Shown here piece after piece: positions 23,120 to 34,112 of a DNA stretch of 64,000 nucleotides. The first letter of the stretch is position 1. Every line of letters starts with the position of its first letter. The translations under genes and the position numbers were made by a program. The notes under the pieces were generated by a model. It had not been told where the DNA came from. It did no database searches and saw only the letters and a program-made list of their open reading frames with translations. The stretch is from positions 94,434 through 158,433 of the forward strand of contig NZ_ATWJ01000002.1 of NCBI RefSeq assembly GCF_000421185.1, in the 5' to 3' direction. This DNA comes from Ornithinimicrobium pekingense DSM 21552 (GTDB lineage: Bacteria > Actinomycetota > Actinomycetes > Actinomycetales > Dermatophilaceae).

Positions 23120-23836
23120 TCATCCGGCCAGGGTGCCCTCGCTCGCGGGGTCCTCGACGCGGAGCCGGTCACCGACGCCGACCTCGCCCGGCGACACCAC
23201 GTCCGCGTAGACGGCCAGGCACGCGTCCCGTTCGGTCCCCAGCGGCCGGAGCCACCGCCCGCGCGGCTCGACGCCGTCCTGGCGGACGTCGATCGTGCGG
23301 CAGCGCGGGATGCGCTCCACCACCCGGAGGGTGCACACGCCCACGACGAGAGCCCGGCCCGTCCACGTCTCCTCCACGAACGGCTCCGTCGTCGCGACGA
23401 CGAGGTTGACCCGCAACCGCCGGGGGTCGGCGTCCACGCCCCACCGCTGCGCGCACCAGTCGAGCGTGGCGGTGCCCACCAGCGAGACGGCGCCGCCGTC
23501 CTGGTGAGGGACGTCGCGCTCGGGGAGCACCTGCACGCCGCTGCCCGTGCGCCCCGTCAGGACCGCGTCCAGCGCAGGGTCGCCCACCGGCCAGGTGCCC
23601 TCCGGCCCGGTCACCAGCACCTGACCGTCCCGGGTCGCCGCCGTGTAGTCGAGGATCTCGTCGCGGCGCCGGAAGCGGCGCGAGTCCTTGGCCGAGGCCA
23701 GCCGACCCTCGCCGTCCACCACGGCATACCAGCGGTCGCCCTGCAGCCCGCGCGGGTCCACGGTCACGCGCTCGAGCGGCTCCCCGCCCATGGACTTCAC
23801 CGGGTAGCGCCGGATGGCCGTCACCGCGCACGACAT
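23120..23836 (-). CDS. MOSC domain-containing molybdenum cofactor-binding protein
   Basis: 238 residues. N-terminal MOSC_N barrel (AIRRYPVKSMGGEPLERV, GLQGDRWYAVVD) and C-terminal MOSC domain with RRLRVNLVVAT and the conserved Cys in RIPRCRTIDV (about 195-204), the ligand that binds sulfurated molybdopterin in mARC/YiiM-type enzymes. Probable role: reduction of N-hydroxylated compounds or Moco handling. ATG 23836 is 6 nt after a minus-strand TAGCCT (23848-23843). Divergent leaderless pair with glycerate kinase. Confidence 0.86.
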   Translation of the reverse strand: MSCAVTAIRRYPVKSMGGEPLERVTVDPRGLQGDRWYAVVDGEGRLASAKDSRRFRRRDEILDYTAATRDGQVLVTGPEGTWPVGDPALDAVLTGRTGSGVQVLPERDVPHQDGGAVSLVGTATLDWCAQRWGVDADPRRLRVNLVVATTEPFVEETWTGRALVVGVCTLRVVERIPRCRTIDVRQDGVEPRGRWLRPLGTERDACLAVYADVVSPGEVGVGDRLRVEDPASEGTLAG

Positions 23837-23842
23837 GCGGTG

Positions 23843-23867
23843 AGGCTATCGGCCGGGTCACTACAGT
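23843..23867. promoter_or_regulatory. Divergent leaderless promoters (MOSC / glycerate kinase)
   Basis: Minus-strand -10 TAGCCT (23848-23843) and plus-strand -10 TACAGT (23862-23867), each 6 nt from its ATG; only 13 bp separate the two hexamers. Confidence 0.5.
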
Positions 23868-23873
23868 CGGGTC

Positions 23874-25046
23874 ATGCGTCCGCACCGTCCACCCTCCGTC
23901 GTGGTCGCGCCCGACTCCTTCAAGGGCAGCCTCACCGCGGCGGAGGCGGCGGCCGCGATGGCACGGGGCGCCCGCAGCGCGCTGGGGGAGGACGCCCAGG
24001 TGACCGAGGTGCCGATGGCCGACGGCGGGGAGGGGACCCTGGAGGCCCTGCTCGCCGCCTGGGGCGCGCACCCCCACGAGGTGCGCACGGTCGACGCCCT
24101 CGGACGGCCGCGGACGGGCCGCTGGGGGCTGTCGCCCGACGGTCGCACCGCCGTGGTCGAGGCGGCGGAGGGCAACGGGCTGCCCCACGTCTCCGACGTC
24201 CCGCTGCAGCCGCTGCGGGCCGACAGCCACGGCGTCGGGCTCATCGCCCGCGCGGTGCTGGACCACCCGGACGCCACCGCGCTCCGGCAGGTGCTGCTGT
24301 GCGTGGGCGGTTCCGCCAGCACGGACGGGGGGACGGGACTGCTCACGGGGCTGGGCGCCCGCTTCGTCGACGCCTCCGGGTCGCCGGCGGCACCCGGCGG
24401 TGCGGGGTTGGCGCGGGTGCGGCGGGTCGACGACTCCGGGTTGCACCCGCGGGCCCGCGAGGTGGGCTGGCTCATCGCCGTCGACGTCGACAACCCGCTG
24501 TGCGGCCCCCGGGGCGCGGCGGCGGTCTTCGGCCCGCAGAAAGGGGCCGACGAGGGGGACGTCGCGGTGCTGGACTCCGGCCTGGCACACCTGGCAGGGG
24601 TCCTCGCCGAGCACACGGGGGTCCGGCGGGCGGACCTCCTGGACCGCGCGGGGCTGGGTGCGGCCGGCGGGCTGCCGCTGGCCCTGACCACGCTCCTCGG
24701 TGCGACGCTGAGCCCGGGGGCCGAGCTGGTCGCGGAGGCGGTCGGCCTGGGGGAGGCTCTGGCGAGCGCCGACGTCGTCCTGACCGGGGAGGGCAGCCTC
24801 GACGAGCAGTCGCTGGGCGGCAAGGTGGTCGACGCGGTGCGGCGCCTCGCGCGACCGGAGGCCGCCGTCGTCGTGCTGGCCGGGCGGGTCCTGCTCACCG
24901 CCGCCGAGTGCCGGGCCGCCGGCCTGACCGCCGCGTGGTCGATCGCGCCCGGCCCGGCGTCGCTGGAGGACCTGCTCGAGCGCGCGCCCCAGCTCCTCGA
25001 GGACGCCGCCGCGCACGCGTGCGCGGCGCTCGCCCACCGCGCCTGA
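23874..25046 (+). CDS. glxK: Glycerate kinase (GlxK/GarK family)
   Basis: 390 residues, normal for type 2 glycerate kinase, which phosphorylates D-glycerate with ATP to feed glycolysis. Seen: VVVAPDSFKGSLTAAEAA, VPMADGGEGTLEALLAA, LLCVGGSASTDGGTGLLTGL, CGPRGAAAVFGPQKGAD, and VVLTGEGSLDEQSLGGKV. ATG 23874 lies 6 nt after TACAGT. The glyoxylate or tartronate genes that often accompany it are absent here. Confidence 0.92.
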   Translation: MRPHRPPSVVVAPDSFKGSLTAAEAAAAMARGARSALGEDAQVTEVPMADGGEGTLEALLAAWGAHPHEVRTVDALGRPRTGRWGLSPDGRTAVVEAAEGNGLPHVSDVPLQPLRADSHGVGLIARAVLDHPDATALRQVLLCVGGSASTDGGTGLLTGLGARFVDASGSPAAPGGAGLARVRRVDDSGLHPRAREVGWLIAVDVDNPLCGPRGAAAVFGPQKGADEGDVAVLDSGLAHLAGVLAEHTGVRRADLLDRAGLGAAGGLPLALTTLLGATLSPGAELVAEAVGLGEALASADVVLTGEGSLDEQSLGGKVVDAVRRLARPEAAVVVLAGRVLLTAAECRAAGLTAAWSIAPGPASLEDLLERAPQLLEDAAAHACAALAHRA

Positions 25047-25101
25047 CCGCGCCCCCCGTCGGCCCTGTGGACAGCCGCAGGTCCGGCCGACGCCGCACCA
25101 C

Positions 25102-25135
25102 TAGCGTGGGTGACGGACGCGCACAGGGGGTGCGC
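25102..25135 (+). promoter_or_regulatory. Promoter and 5' UTR hairpin of the DUF4262 gene
   Basis: TAGCGT (25102-25107) would start a transcript with about 35 nt of leader. The leader contains an exact hairpin, arms GCGCAC (119-124) and GTGCGC (130-135), followed by GGGGAGGGA as ribosome binding site before ATG 25150. Confidence 0.4.
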
Positions 25136-25149
25136 GGGGAGGGACCCAC

Positions 25150-25731
25150 ATGACCGTGTCATCGGCAAGGCGAGCTGTCTGGGACCAGGAGCGGCGCCGC
25201 ATCACCGACAACATCCGCAGCTACGGCGTGCACCTCACCTACGTCGGGGGTGAGGCCTCGGCCGCGTGCGACTGCTGTCCCGGTGGCCGCGAGCCGCTCG
25301 GGAGCGACGACAGCGACCCGCTGGCCGGTGTCGTCGAGGACCTGGACGAGCTCCCGGACCGGCTGGCCGTGCCCTTCTGCTACACCACCGGCCTGTTCGG
25401 CGTCGGCCATCCCGAGCTCGTGGTCCTCGGGCTCTCCCCGGAGCCGGCTGCCAACCTGCTCAACGTGCTGGCGCACCGCGTCCTTGAGCACCAGGGCGAC
25501 CTCACCCCGGGCGAGCTCACCGAGGTGGACGGGCTGCAGGTGCTCGTCGAGGAGCTGCCCAACCCGGGGATGGTCCTGTTCGAGGCCAACGGCTACTACG
25601 ACCGTCCGCTCGTCGCGTCCGTGCCGGCCTACCAGCTGACCTGGTCCGACGCCGAGGGTCGATACCCCTGGGACGAGGGGCACCTCCCGGTCCCCTGCCT
25701 GCAGCCGCGGCCGGGGCACTACCGCGCCTGA
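25150..25731 (+). CDS. DUF4262 domain-containing protein
   Basis: 193 residues. DUF4262 proteins are cytosolic, of unknown function; the family pattern is seen in FCYTTGLFGVGHPELVVLGL (about 75-94), VLAHRVLEHQGDLTPGE and the C-terminal QLTWSDAEGRYPWDEG. This copy has an N-terminal extension with CDCCPGG, a possible metal site. The gene has a clear ribosome binding site, unlike its leaderless neighbours, and a strong hairpin downstream. Confidence 0.8.
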   Translation: MTVSSARRAVWDQERRRITDNIRSYGVHLTYVGGEASAACDCCPGGREPLGSDDSDPLAGVVEDLDELPDRLAVPFCYTTGLFGVGHPELVVLGLSPEPAANLLNVLAHRVLEHQGDLTPGELTEVDGLQVLVEELPNPGMVLFEANGYYDRPLVASVPAYQLTWSDAEGRYPWDEGHLPVPCLQPRPGHYRA

Positions 25732-25736
25732 TGACC

Positions 25737-25789
25737 GGGCCTGCCGGACCGCGGGACCGGCCGACGACAGCCCCGCGGACCGCAGGCCC
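25737..25789 (+). terminator. Strong hairpin downstream of the DUF4262 gene
   Basis: A 19-nt arm at 25737-25755 pairs with an 18-nt arm at 25772-25789 (GGGCCTGC and CCGCGGG blocks both pair exactly, a short bulge between), 6 nt after the stop codon. Confidence 0.55.
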
Positions 25790-25844
25790 GTGGCCCGCAC
25801 CGTCGGCGGCAGGGGCCCGAGCCTGCTGTCACTAGGGTGGGCGG

Positions 25845-26462
25845 ATGCCGACAGCAGACCAGGAGCAGCCAGCGCACGAGGACACCCGCAGCATGCGCGA
25901 ACGCATGGAGGCGGGCGACCTCTACATCGCCGACGACCCGGAGCTGGCGGAGCTGAGCACCCGGGCGCTCGACCTCATGGACACCTACAACGCCACGACG
26001 GTCCGCCAGGCCCCGCTGCGTCGACGCCTGCTCGAGGAGCTGCTGGGCTCGGTGGGGGAGGACACCGAGATCCGCCCGCCGCTGCGCGTCGACTACGGCT
26101 CCAACATCTCGGTCGGTGCGCGGTCCTTCGCCAACTTCGGCCTGGTCGCCCTCGACGTCGCACCCGTCGTCATCGGGGACGACGTGCAGATCGGGCCCAA
26201 CGTGCAGCTGCTGACGCCCACCCACCCGCTCGAGCCCGGGCCGCGCCGGGACAAGTGGGAGGCGGCCCGGCCGATCCGCATCGGCGACAACGTCTGGCTC
26301 GGCGGTGGCGTGATCGTGCTGCCCGGCGTGACCATCGGGGACAACACGGTCGTCGGGGCCGGCGCGGTCGTCACCAGGGACCTGCCGGCCGACGTCGTGG
26401 CCGTGGGCAACCCGGCCCGCGTGGTCCGGCGCCTGGCCGACCCCGCACCTGCCGACGGCTGA
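25845..26462 (+). CDS. Sugar O-acetyltransferase, left-handed beta-helix (maltose/galactoside acetyltransferase-like)
   Basis: 205 residues. N-terminal Mac domain (MRERMEAGDLYIADDPELA) followed by hexapeptide repeats: SNISVGARSFANFGLVALD, VVIGDDVQIGPNVQLLTPTHP (with the catalytic His of the family), IRIGDNVWLGGGVIVLPGV. This is the LacA/Maa/NodL group, acetyl-CoA-dependent acetylation of sugars. ATG 25845 lies 6 nt after TAGGGT (25833-25838). Confidence 0.9.
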   Translation: MPTADQEQPAHEDTRSMRERMEAGDLYIADDPELAELSTRALDLMDTYNATTVRQAPLRRRLLEELLGSVGEDTEIRPPLRVDYGSNISVGARSFANFGLVALDVAPVVIGDDVQIGPNVQLLTPTHPLEPGPRRDKWEAARPIRIGDNVWLGGGVIVLPGVTIGDNTVVGAGAVVTRDLPADVVAVGNPARVVRRLADPAPADG

Positions 26463-26466
26463 GCCC

Positions 26467-26823
26467 TCAGGTGGTGCCTTCGTAGAGGCCGATGGTGTTG
26501 CCGTCGGGGTCGGTGAAGATGGCCCACCAGCTCGTCTCGCTGATCGGCGACTTCTCCATCTGCACGCTGCCTCCCAGCTCGGTCACCCGCGCGAGGGTCT
26601 CGTCGATCGAGTCGACCTCGACATAGCTGCGGGGTTGGGTGAAGCCCTCCGAGCGCGGGGCGAGCCCGCCGCCGCTGATCTTGTTCGGGGCCTGCCACAT
26701 GGGGTAGCCCTCGTACCCCTCGATCTCGGCGATCTGCCACCCGAAGATCTCGCCGAAGAACGACTGGGCCCGGCCCATGTCGCTCACCGGGATGTCGATG
26801 TGGGTGATGTCTCCGTGCGCCAT
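26467..26823 (-). CDS. VOC family protein
   Basis: 118 residues, single glyoxalase-like VOC module: ITHIDIPVSDMGRAQSFFGE, FGWQIAEIEGYEGYPMWQ, and WAIFTDPDGNTIGLYEG at the end. It resembles the YdcJ-like/CFP30B-like proteins of unknown function. ATG 26823 behind GGAGCGGGAC. Divergent from the Cys-containing HTH regulator (117 bp), convergent with the acetyltransferase. Confidence 0.82.
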   Translation of the reverse strand: MAHGDITHIDIPVSDMGRAQSFFGEIFGWQIAEIEGYEGYPMWQAPNKISGGGLAPRSEGFTQPRSYVEVDSIDETLARVTELGGSVQMEKSPISETSWWAIFTDPDGNTIGLYEGTT

Positions 26824-26940
26824 CGTCCCGCTCCTTCGTGCGTCGGTGCGCGTCCGGGCCGGGAGGTCCCCGCCCGCACCTGACGAGACTGGCACAGGAC
26901 GCGGGTCTGCGCACCGGTTTCCCCCGCGTATGCTGTGGAA

Positions 26941-27693
26941 ATGACGCCGCCGGACCCGCTCACGCCCGCATACGGGCCGGTGCAGCAGACCGCCACCTCC
27001 CGGTCGGCGACCGCTGCCGACCGGCGGGCCGGAGCGCGACGTGCCGCGCTCCTCGACGTCATCAGGGCCTCCTGGGAGGGCCTGGGGGTCAGGGCTCTGG
27101 CCGAGGCCACCGGCCTGCACGAGAACACCGTCCGTTTTCACCTCGACCGGCTCCTGGAGGAGGGGGCGGTCGAGCGGCGCACCGGCGTCTCCCAGGGGCC
27201 GGGCCGCCCGCCCCTGACCTTCGTGGCCCGGCGGGACCGCGACGGGGCCGGGCACGACAACTACGAGCTGCTGGCGCGGGTGCTCGCCGGGCAGCTGGGC
27301 GAGGCGGGTGACCCCGTCGCGCGCGCGGAGGCCGCCGGACGGTCCTGGGGACGCAGCCTGCCCGACCCGCAGGAGGGTGGCCCGACCACCGGGCCCACCG
27401 GTCCTGTCGACCCCTGGGACGCATCGCTTGAGGAGCTGACGCGGGTCCTCGACGACGCCGGCTTCGCGCCGGAGGTGAGCACCGGGGCGCCGGGGGCCGC
27501 GACGGTCCGGGTGCACCACTGCCCGTTCCTGCGGCTGGCCCGGGAGGACCGCGCGGTGCCCTGCGCCGTGCACCTCGGGCTCATGGAGGGGGTGCTGGAG
27601 GCCACCGGTTCGGCCGCCGCGGTGGAGCGGCTCGAGCCGTTCGTCACCCCTTCGCTGTGCGTCGCGCGGGTCCGGGCGACGGCCGGGCGCTGA
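26941..27693 (+). CDS. Winged-helix transcriptional regulator with SufR-like Cys/His motif
   Basis: 250 residues. N-terminal winged helix (ALLDVIRASWEGLGVRALAE, ATGLHENTVRFHLDRLLEEG, QGPGRPPLTF). The C-terminal half ends with HHCPFLRLAR and CAVHLGLMEG, spaced as in SufR-type regulators where Cys residues bind an iron-sulfur cluster; only two of these Cys are present here plus a late CVAR. Iron-sulfur or metal sensing is inferred. ATG 26941 is 6 nt after TATGCT (26929-26934). The ferredoxin gene is adjacent, convergent. Confidence 0.78.
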   Translation: MTPPDPLTPAYGPVQQTATSRSATAADRRAGARRAALLDVIRASWEGLGVRALAEATGLHENTVRFHLDRLLEEGAVERRTGVSQGPGRPPLTFVARRDRDGAGHDNYELLARVLAGQLGEAGDPVARAEAAGRSWGRSLPDPQEGGPTTGPTGPVDPWDASLEELTRVLDDAGFAPEVSTGAPGAATVRVHHCPFLRLAREDRAVPCAVHLGLMEGVLEATGSAAAVERLEPFVTPSLCVARVRATAGR

Positions 27694-27699
27694 CCAGGC

Positions 27700-28041
27700 T
27701 CAGGCCTGCGGCGGCTGGGCGGCGACCAGCGGGGTGTCGACCCGCAGCGGCCCCAGCTTGGCGGCACCACCGGGGGAGCCCAGCGGCTCGTCCCGGTCGG
27801 GCAGGGTGTCGAAGAAGAAGTCGGCGTTGTCCTGCAGGTAGGGGGTGAACTCGGTCGGCAGGTCGTCCTCGTAGTAGATGGCCTCGACCGGGCAGACCGG
27901 CTCGCAGGCGCCGCAGTCGACGCACTCGTCCGGGTGGATGTAGAGCATCCGTTCGCCCTCGTAGATGCAGTCCACCGGACACTCCTCGACGCAGGCCCGG
28001 TCCAGGACGTCGATGCACGGCTGGGCGATCACATAGGTCAC
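27700..28041 (-). CDS. fdxA: Seven-iron ferredoxin
   Basis: 113 residues. Cys9, Cys17, Cys21, Cys25 and Cys40, Cys43, Cys46, Cys50 with Pro after Cys21 and Cys50 match Azotobacter FdI-type 3Fe-4S/4Fe-4S ferredoxins of actinobacteria (FdxA). Low-potential electron carrier, cytosolic. The C-terminal 45 residues (after DNADFFFDTLPDRDEP) are the usual extension. GTG start at 28041 with GGAGGCC upstream. Convergent with the putative SufR-like regulator gene. Confidence 0.93.
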   Translation of the reverse strand: MTYVIAQPCIDVLDRACVEECPVDCIYEGERMLYIHPDECVDCGACEPVCPVEAIYYEDDLPTEFTPYLQDNADFFFDTLPDRDEPLGSPGGAAKLGPLRVDTPLVAAQPPQA

Positions 28042-28123
28042 GGTGGCCTCCTCGGGGAACGATGACCCTCCCAGTATTCACGACAGGTCTCGTTGAAACA
28101 AGGGAGGGAGACGCTCGGCGGAC

Positions 28124-28978
28124 TCAGGCTCCCACCGGTGGTCGCAGCCCGGTGAGCGGCAGGTCGTGCTCGGCGGCGACGGCCTCCCACTGCGCGGTCG
28201 TGCGCGCCGCGAACGCGGTGGTGAGCTCCTCGCGGGTGCGGCCGACGTGCTCGGCCAGGGCCGCGGCGAACTGCGGCTCCAGCGCGGCGACCGCCACGTG
28301 GCCGTCCGCGGTGGCGTAGATGCCGTAGCCCGGCAGCGCCCCACCCAGCAGCCCGCCGGGGCCGGTCAACCCCTGGCGGAGGGCCGCACCGGCCGCCGCG
28401 GCCGCCTCCGCGAGCGAGACCCGCAGGTGCGGGGGTTCGAAGCCCCGGGCCACCGAGCCCCACGCCAGCAGCGCGGCGCTCACCGCACGCTCGGCACCGA
28501 GCGTGTCGGCGACCAGCACGGTCGGGTTGTCCGGCGGCCGGAGCAGGCCGTGGGCCGCCTGGTAGGTCAGGTCGTGGCCGGGCACCTCCGCGTCGCCGTC
28601 GTCACCGACGATCTCGACGTGTGCGAGGCGGTGCCGGCGCACGCTGCCGGCCAGTCCCAGCCGGGCGGCGGCGGACGGGCGCATCGAGGTGAGCAGGAGG
28701 TCCGAGCGCGCGAGCAGGCCCTCCAGCCCGTCCCGTCCGTCGGCGCTGCGCAGGTCCAGCCGGACCACGCGCTGGCCGGCGGCCAGCTCGACATACCACC
28801 GGGGGACGTAGTGCTCGAGCGGGTCCCCGGCGGGCGGCTCGACCTTGGTGACGTCCGCGCCGAGCTCGTGCAGCCGGGCGGCGGCCAGAGGCCCTGGCAG
28901 GTTCACCGCCAGGGAGACCACGCGCAGGCCCTCGAGGGGCAGCTGCCCACCGGTCCCTCGCGCAGTGGTCACCGCCAT
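28124..28978 (-). CDS. CoA-transferase family III (CaiB/BaiF-like), short form
   Basis: 284 residues, about 100 shorter than classical formyl-CoA transferases. Seen: LEGLRVVSLAVNLPGPLAAARLH, LGADVTKVEPPAGDP, a DLTYQAAHGLL segment holding the expected catalytic Asp (near 136), and GYGIYATADGHVAVAALEPQF. These are the CaiB/AMACR signatures; AMACR-like short forms occur in actinobacteria. The reaction could be CoA transfer or 2-methylacyl-CoA epimerisation. No disruption is seen, so it is treated as an intact short family member. Confidence 0.82.
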   Translation of the reverse strand: MAVTTARGTGGQLPLEGLRVVSLAVNLPGPLAAARLHELGADVTKVEPPAGDPLEHYVPRWYVELAAGQRVVRLDLRSADGRDGLEGLLARSDLLLTSMRPSAAARLGLAGSVRRHRLAHVEIVGDDGDAEVPGHDLTYQAAHGLLRPPDNPTVLVADTLGAERAVSAALLAWGSVARGFEPPHLRVSLAEAAAAAGAALRQGLTGPGGLLGGALPGYGIYATADGHVAVAALEPQFAAALAEHVGRTREELTTAFAARTTAQWEAVAAEHDLPLTGLRPPVGA

Positions 28979-29092
28979 GAGCACACCTCCGGGTCGACGC
29001 CGACGGTGCCCACCGTAGCCGCGGCAGCCCCCGCTGCGCGGCCGTGCCGGTTCGGGTTGCCGAGCAGGCGCGGCGCGACCGCATACTTCTCC

Positions 29093-30106
29093 ATGGTCAG
29101 ACTCCGCAGGGTCTCGCCCGACGAGGCCGGCTGGACCCGGCGCCGGGCGGGCAAGGGCTTCAGCTACCGCGACGAGGAGGGCGCGAAGCTGCCCGCCGAG
29201 GACGTCGAGCGCATCAGGAGCCTGGCGATCCCGCCGGCCTGGCGAGACGTGTGGATCTGCCCCCGCGCCAACGGGCACATCCAGGCCGTGGGGACCGACG
29301 ACGCCGGGCGCCGGCAGTACCTCTACCACCCCGACTGGCGGGCCCGGCAGGACGAGCTGAAGTTCGAGCGGATCGTCGAGGCCTCCCGGCTCCTGCCCGC
29401 GGCGCGCAAGCGGGTGAGCCGCGACCTGCGCCGGGAGGGTATGCCGTGGGAGCGCGCCTGCGCGACCGCCGTGCGGATGCTCGACAAGGGCTACTTCCGG
29501 ATCGGGCACGACGTCTACACCGACGTCAACGGCTCCTTCGGCCTGACCACGCTGGAGCGCCAGCACGTGCGGTCCGTCCGGGGCGGCCTGCGGTTCTGCT
29601 TCGTCGGCAAGAGCGGCGTCGAGCAGGAGCTGACGATCGAGGACGAGGACGTCACCGCCGCGCTGCGCCAGATGCGGCGCCGGCGCACCGCCTCCCAGCG
29701 GGTGCTGGCCTACCGAGACGGCAGGGGCTGGCACGACCTGGACGCCGACGACGTCAACACCTACCTCGGCGACCTGTTCGACGGACAGCTGACGGCCAAG
29801 GACTTCCGCACCTGGCACGCGACCGTCCACGCGGCGGTCGCGCTGGCCAGCTCGCCCGAGCCCGGCGACACCGTGACCTCACGCCGCCGCGCGGTGAGGG
29901 CGGCGGTGGAGGAGGTCTCGGAGTTCCTCGGCAACACGCCCACGATCGCCAAGGGCTCCTACATCGACCCGCGCGTCATCGAGCAGTACGAGGAGGGCGA
30001 GACCGTCACGGTGCCGGCGGCCAAGGAGGGCCGGACCCCGGTGCGGCGCCAGGGCGCGGTCGAGGAGGCCGTGCGTGAGCTGCTCGGCGCCGAGGAGGGC
30101 GACTGA
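29093..30106 (+). CDS. DNA topoisomerase IB (poxvirus-like)
   Basis: 337 residues, type IB topoisomerase, which relaxes supercoils through a 3'-phosphotyrosine intermediate. Seen: FSYRDEEGAKLPAEDVERI, IPPAWRDVWICPRANGHIQA (N-terminal domain), catalytic Arg in DKGYFRIG, Lys in FCFVGKSGVEQ, RTWHATVHAAVAL with Arg and His, and nucleophilic Tyr in KGSYIDPRVIEQY. All pentad positions appear present. Widespread but scattered in bacteria. A weak -10-like CATACT lies 5 nt before the ATG, suggesting a leaderless transcript. Confidence 0.92.
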   Translation: MVRLRRVSPDEAGWTRRRAGKGFSYRDEEGAKLPAEDVERIRSLAIPPAWRDVWICPRANGHIQAVGTDDAGRRQYLYHPDWRARQDELKFERIVEASRLLPAARKRVSRDLRREGMPWERACATAVRMLDKGYFRIGHDVYTDVNGSFGLTTLERQHVRSVRGGLRFCFVGKSGVEQELTIEDEDVTAALRQMRRRRTASQRVLAYRDGRGWHDLDADDVNTYLGDLFDGQLTAKDFRTWHATVHAAVALASSPEPGDTVTSRRRAVRAAVEEVSEFLGNTPTIAKGSYIDPRVIEQYEEGETVTVPAAKEGRTPVRRQGAVEEAVRELLGAEEGD

Positions 30107-30153
30107 GGCCGCCGCGGCGGTACGGTGAGGCTGTCGAGGAGGAGGAGCCGGGA

Positions 30154-31667
30154 ATGACGACGACGTCCGTCCCCGCAGGTGGCCAGCCCGCCAGCGGCGC
30201 CGCGGCGCAGGACGGCGCCGGGCTGACGGTCAACGGCGCACCGCTGCCGCTCGAGGGGGTCACGCCGCACACCACGGTCCTGGACTGGCTGCGCGCCCGC
30301 GGGCTCACCGGCGCCAAGGAGGGGTGCGCCGAGGGCGAGTGCGGTGCCTGCGCGGTCCTGGTGGCCAGGCCGGGCTCCGCCGCGCAGGCGCCGCCGACCG
30401 AGTGGGTCGCGGTCAACGCCTGCCTGCTGCCGGTCACCGCGCTGGACGGGCAGGAGGTCATCACCGCAGAGGGGCTCGGCACGCCCGGACGGCTGCACCC
30501 GGTCCAGCAGGAGCTGGCGGAGCGCGGCGGGTCCCAGTGCGGCTACTGCACCCCGGGCTTCGTGTGCGCGATGGCCGCCGAGTTCTACCGCGACGGCCGC
30601 CACGCGGACCACGATGACGCCCACGACGACGACCACGACGACGACCACGAGCACGGCCCCAACGGCTTCGACCTGCACGCCCTCTCCGGCAACCTGTGCC
30701 GGTGCACCGGCTACCGGCCGATCAAGGACGCCGCCTTCGCCCTCGGGCACCCGGACGCCGCCGACCCGCTCGCCGGGCGGCGCGCGACCCCTCCGCCCCC
30801 GGCACGGCATACCCGCCTGGAGGCGGACGGCGCCGGTTTTGTGCGACCGGCCTCGCTGCGGGAGGCGACCGCCCTGCTCGCCGAGCACCCTGAGGCGGTC
30901 GTCCTGGCCGGCTCGACCGACCTGGGCGTCGAGGTCAACCTGCGCGGCGCCCGGCCCCGGCTGCTCGTCGCGGTCGACCGGCTGCCCGAGCTGCGCGACC
31001 TGCAGGTCGGCGCCGACGAGATCCGCATCGGCGCGGCCCTCACCCTCACCGAGGTGGAGCGTGGCCTGGCCGGGCGGGTGCCGCTGCTGGCCGAGCTGTT
31101 CCCGCAGTTCGCCTCCCGGCTGATCCGCAACGGCGCCACCCTCGGCGGCAACCTCGCCACCGCCTCGCCCATCGGCGACGCCGCCCCCGTGCTGCTCGCC
31201 CTGGAGGCCACGCTCGTGCTCAGCGGGCCGGACGGCGACCGCACGGTCGCGCTGGCGGACTACTTCACCGGCTACCGCACGAGCGTCCGCGCCGCCGACG
31301 AGCTCATCCGCGAGGTGCGGGTCCCGCTGCCGCTCGCCACGACCACCGCCTTCACCAAGGTCGCCAAGCGCCGCTTCGACGACATCTCCAGCGTGGCCGT
31401 GGCGTTCGCGCTCGACCTCGTCGACGGCACCGTCGTGCGCGCGCGGGTCGGCCTGGGCGGCGTGGCGGCCACCCCGGTGCGGGCGCTGCGCACCGAGCAG
31501 GCGCTCACGGGTATGGCGTGGGGCGGGGCGGCCGTCGCGCACGCCGCCGCCGTCCTGGGCTCGGAGGGCACGCCCCTGTCCGACCACCGGGCCAGCGACC
31601 GCTACCGCCGGGCCGTGCTGGAGCAGTCCCTGCTGCGGCTGCACGCCATGACGGACGGAGGCGGGTC

Positions 31668-31671
<4 letters not shown>
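30154..31671 (+). CDS. xdhA: Xanthine dehydrogenase small subunit (2Fe-2S and FAD)
   Basis: 505 residues. N-terminal [2Fe-2S] domain with CAEGECGAC (Cys58, 63, 66), second cluster CGYC (129, 132) and CRC (182, 184); FAD domain from about 225 with VLAGSTDLGVEV and RNGATLGGNLATASPIGD. Between the two Cys pairs of the second cluster domain is an unusual insertion of 18 residues (150-167) with six His and nine Asp. Promoter-like TACGGT at 30121 and GGAGGAGGAG ribosome site. Overlaps xdhB by GTGA. Confidence 0.94.
30601..30654 (+). other. His/Asp-rich insertion in XdhA
   Basis: 54 nt coding residues 150-167 of XdhA: repeats of HDD/HDDD units containing six His and nine Asp, read in frame. It lies between the Cys129/132 and Cys182/184 ligands of the second iron-sulfur domain and resembles metal-binding stretches of nickel or zinc chaperones. 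Confidence 0.7.

Positions 31672-34111
<2,440 letters not shown>

Positions 34112-34112
<1 letters not shown>

Noticed and set aside
25066..25074. Single DnaA box (CTGTCCACA on the minus strand) near the DUF4262 promoter
   Set aside because: One isolated match in 64 kb of GC-rich DNA is expected by chance.
28124..28978. CoA-transferase gene as a truncated pseudogene
   Set aside because: Short for the family, but both ends are well formed, all sequence motifs are present and no frameshift remnants were seen nearby.
30601..30654. Sequencing error or frameshift as cause of the His/Asp run in XdhA
   Set aside because: The frame resumes exactly at the next conserved Cys motif.
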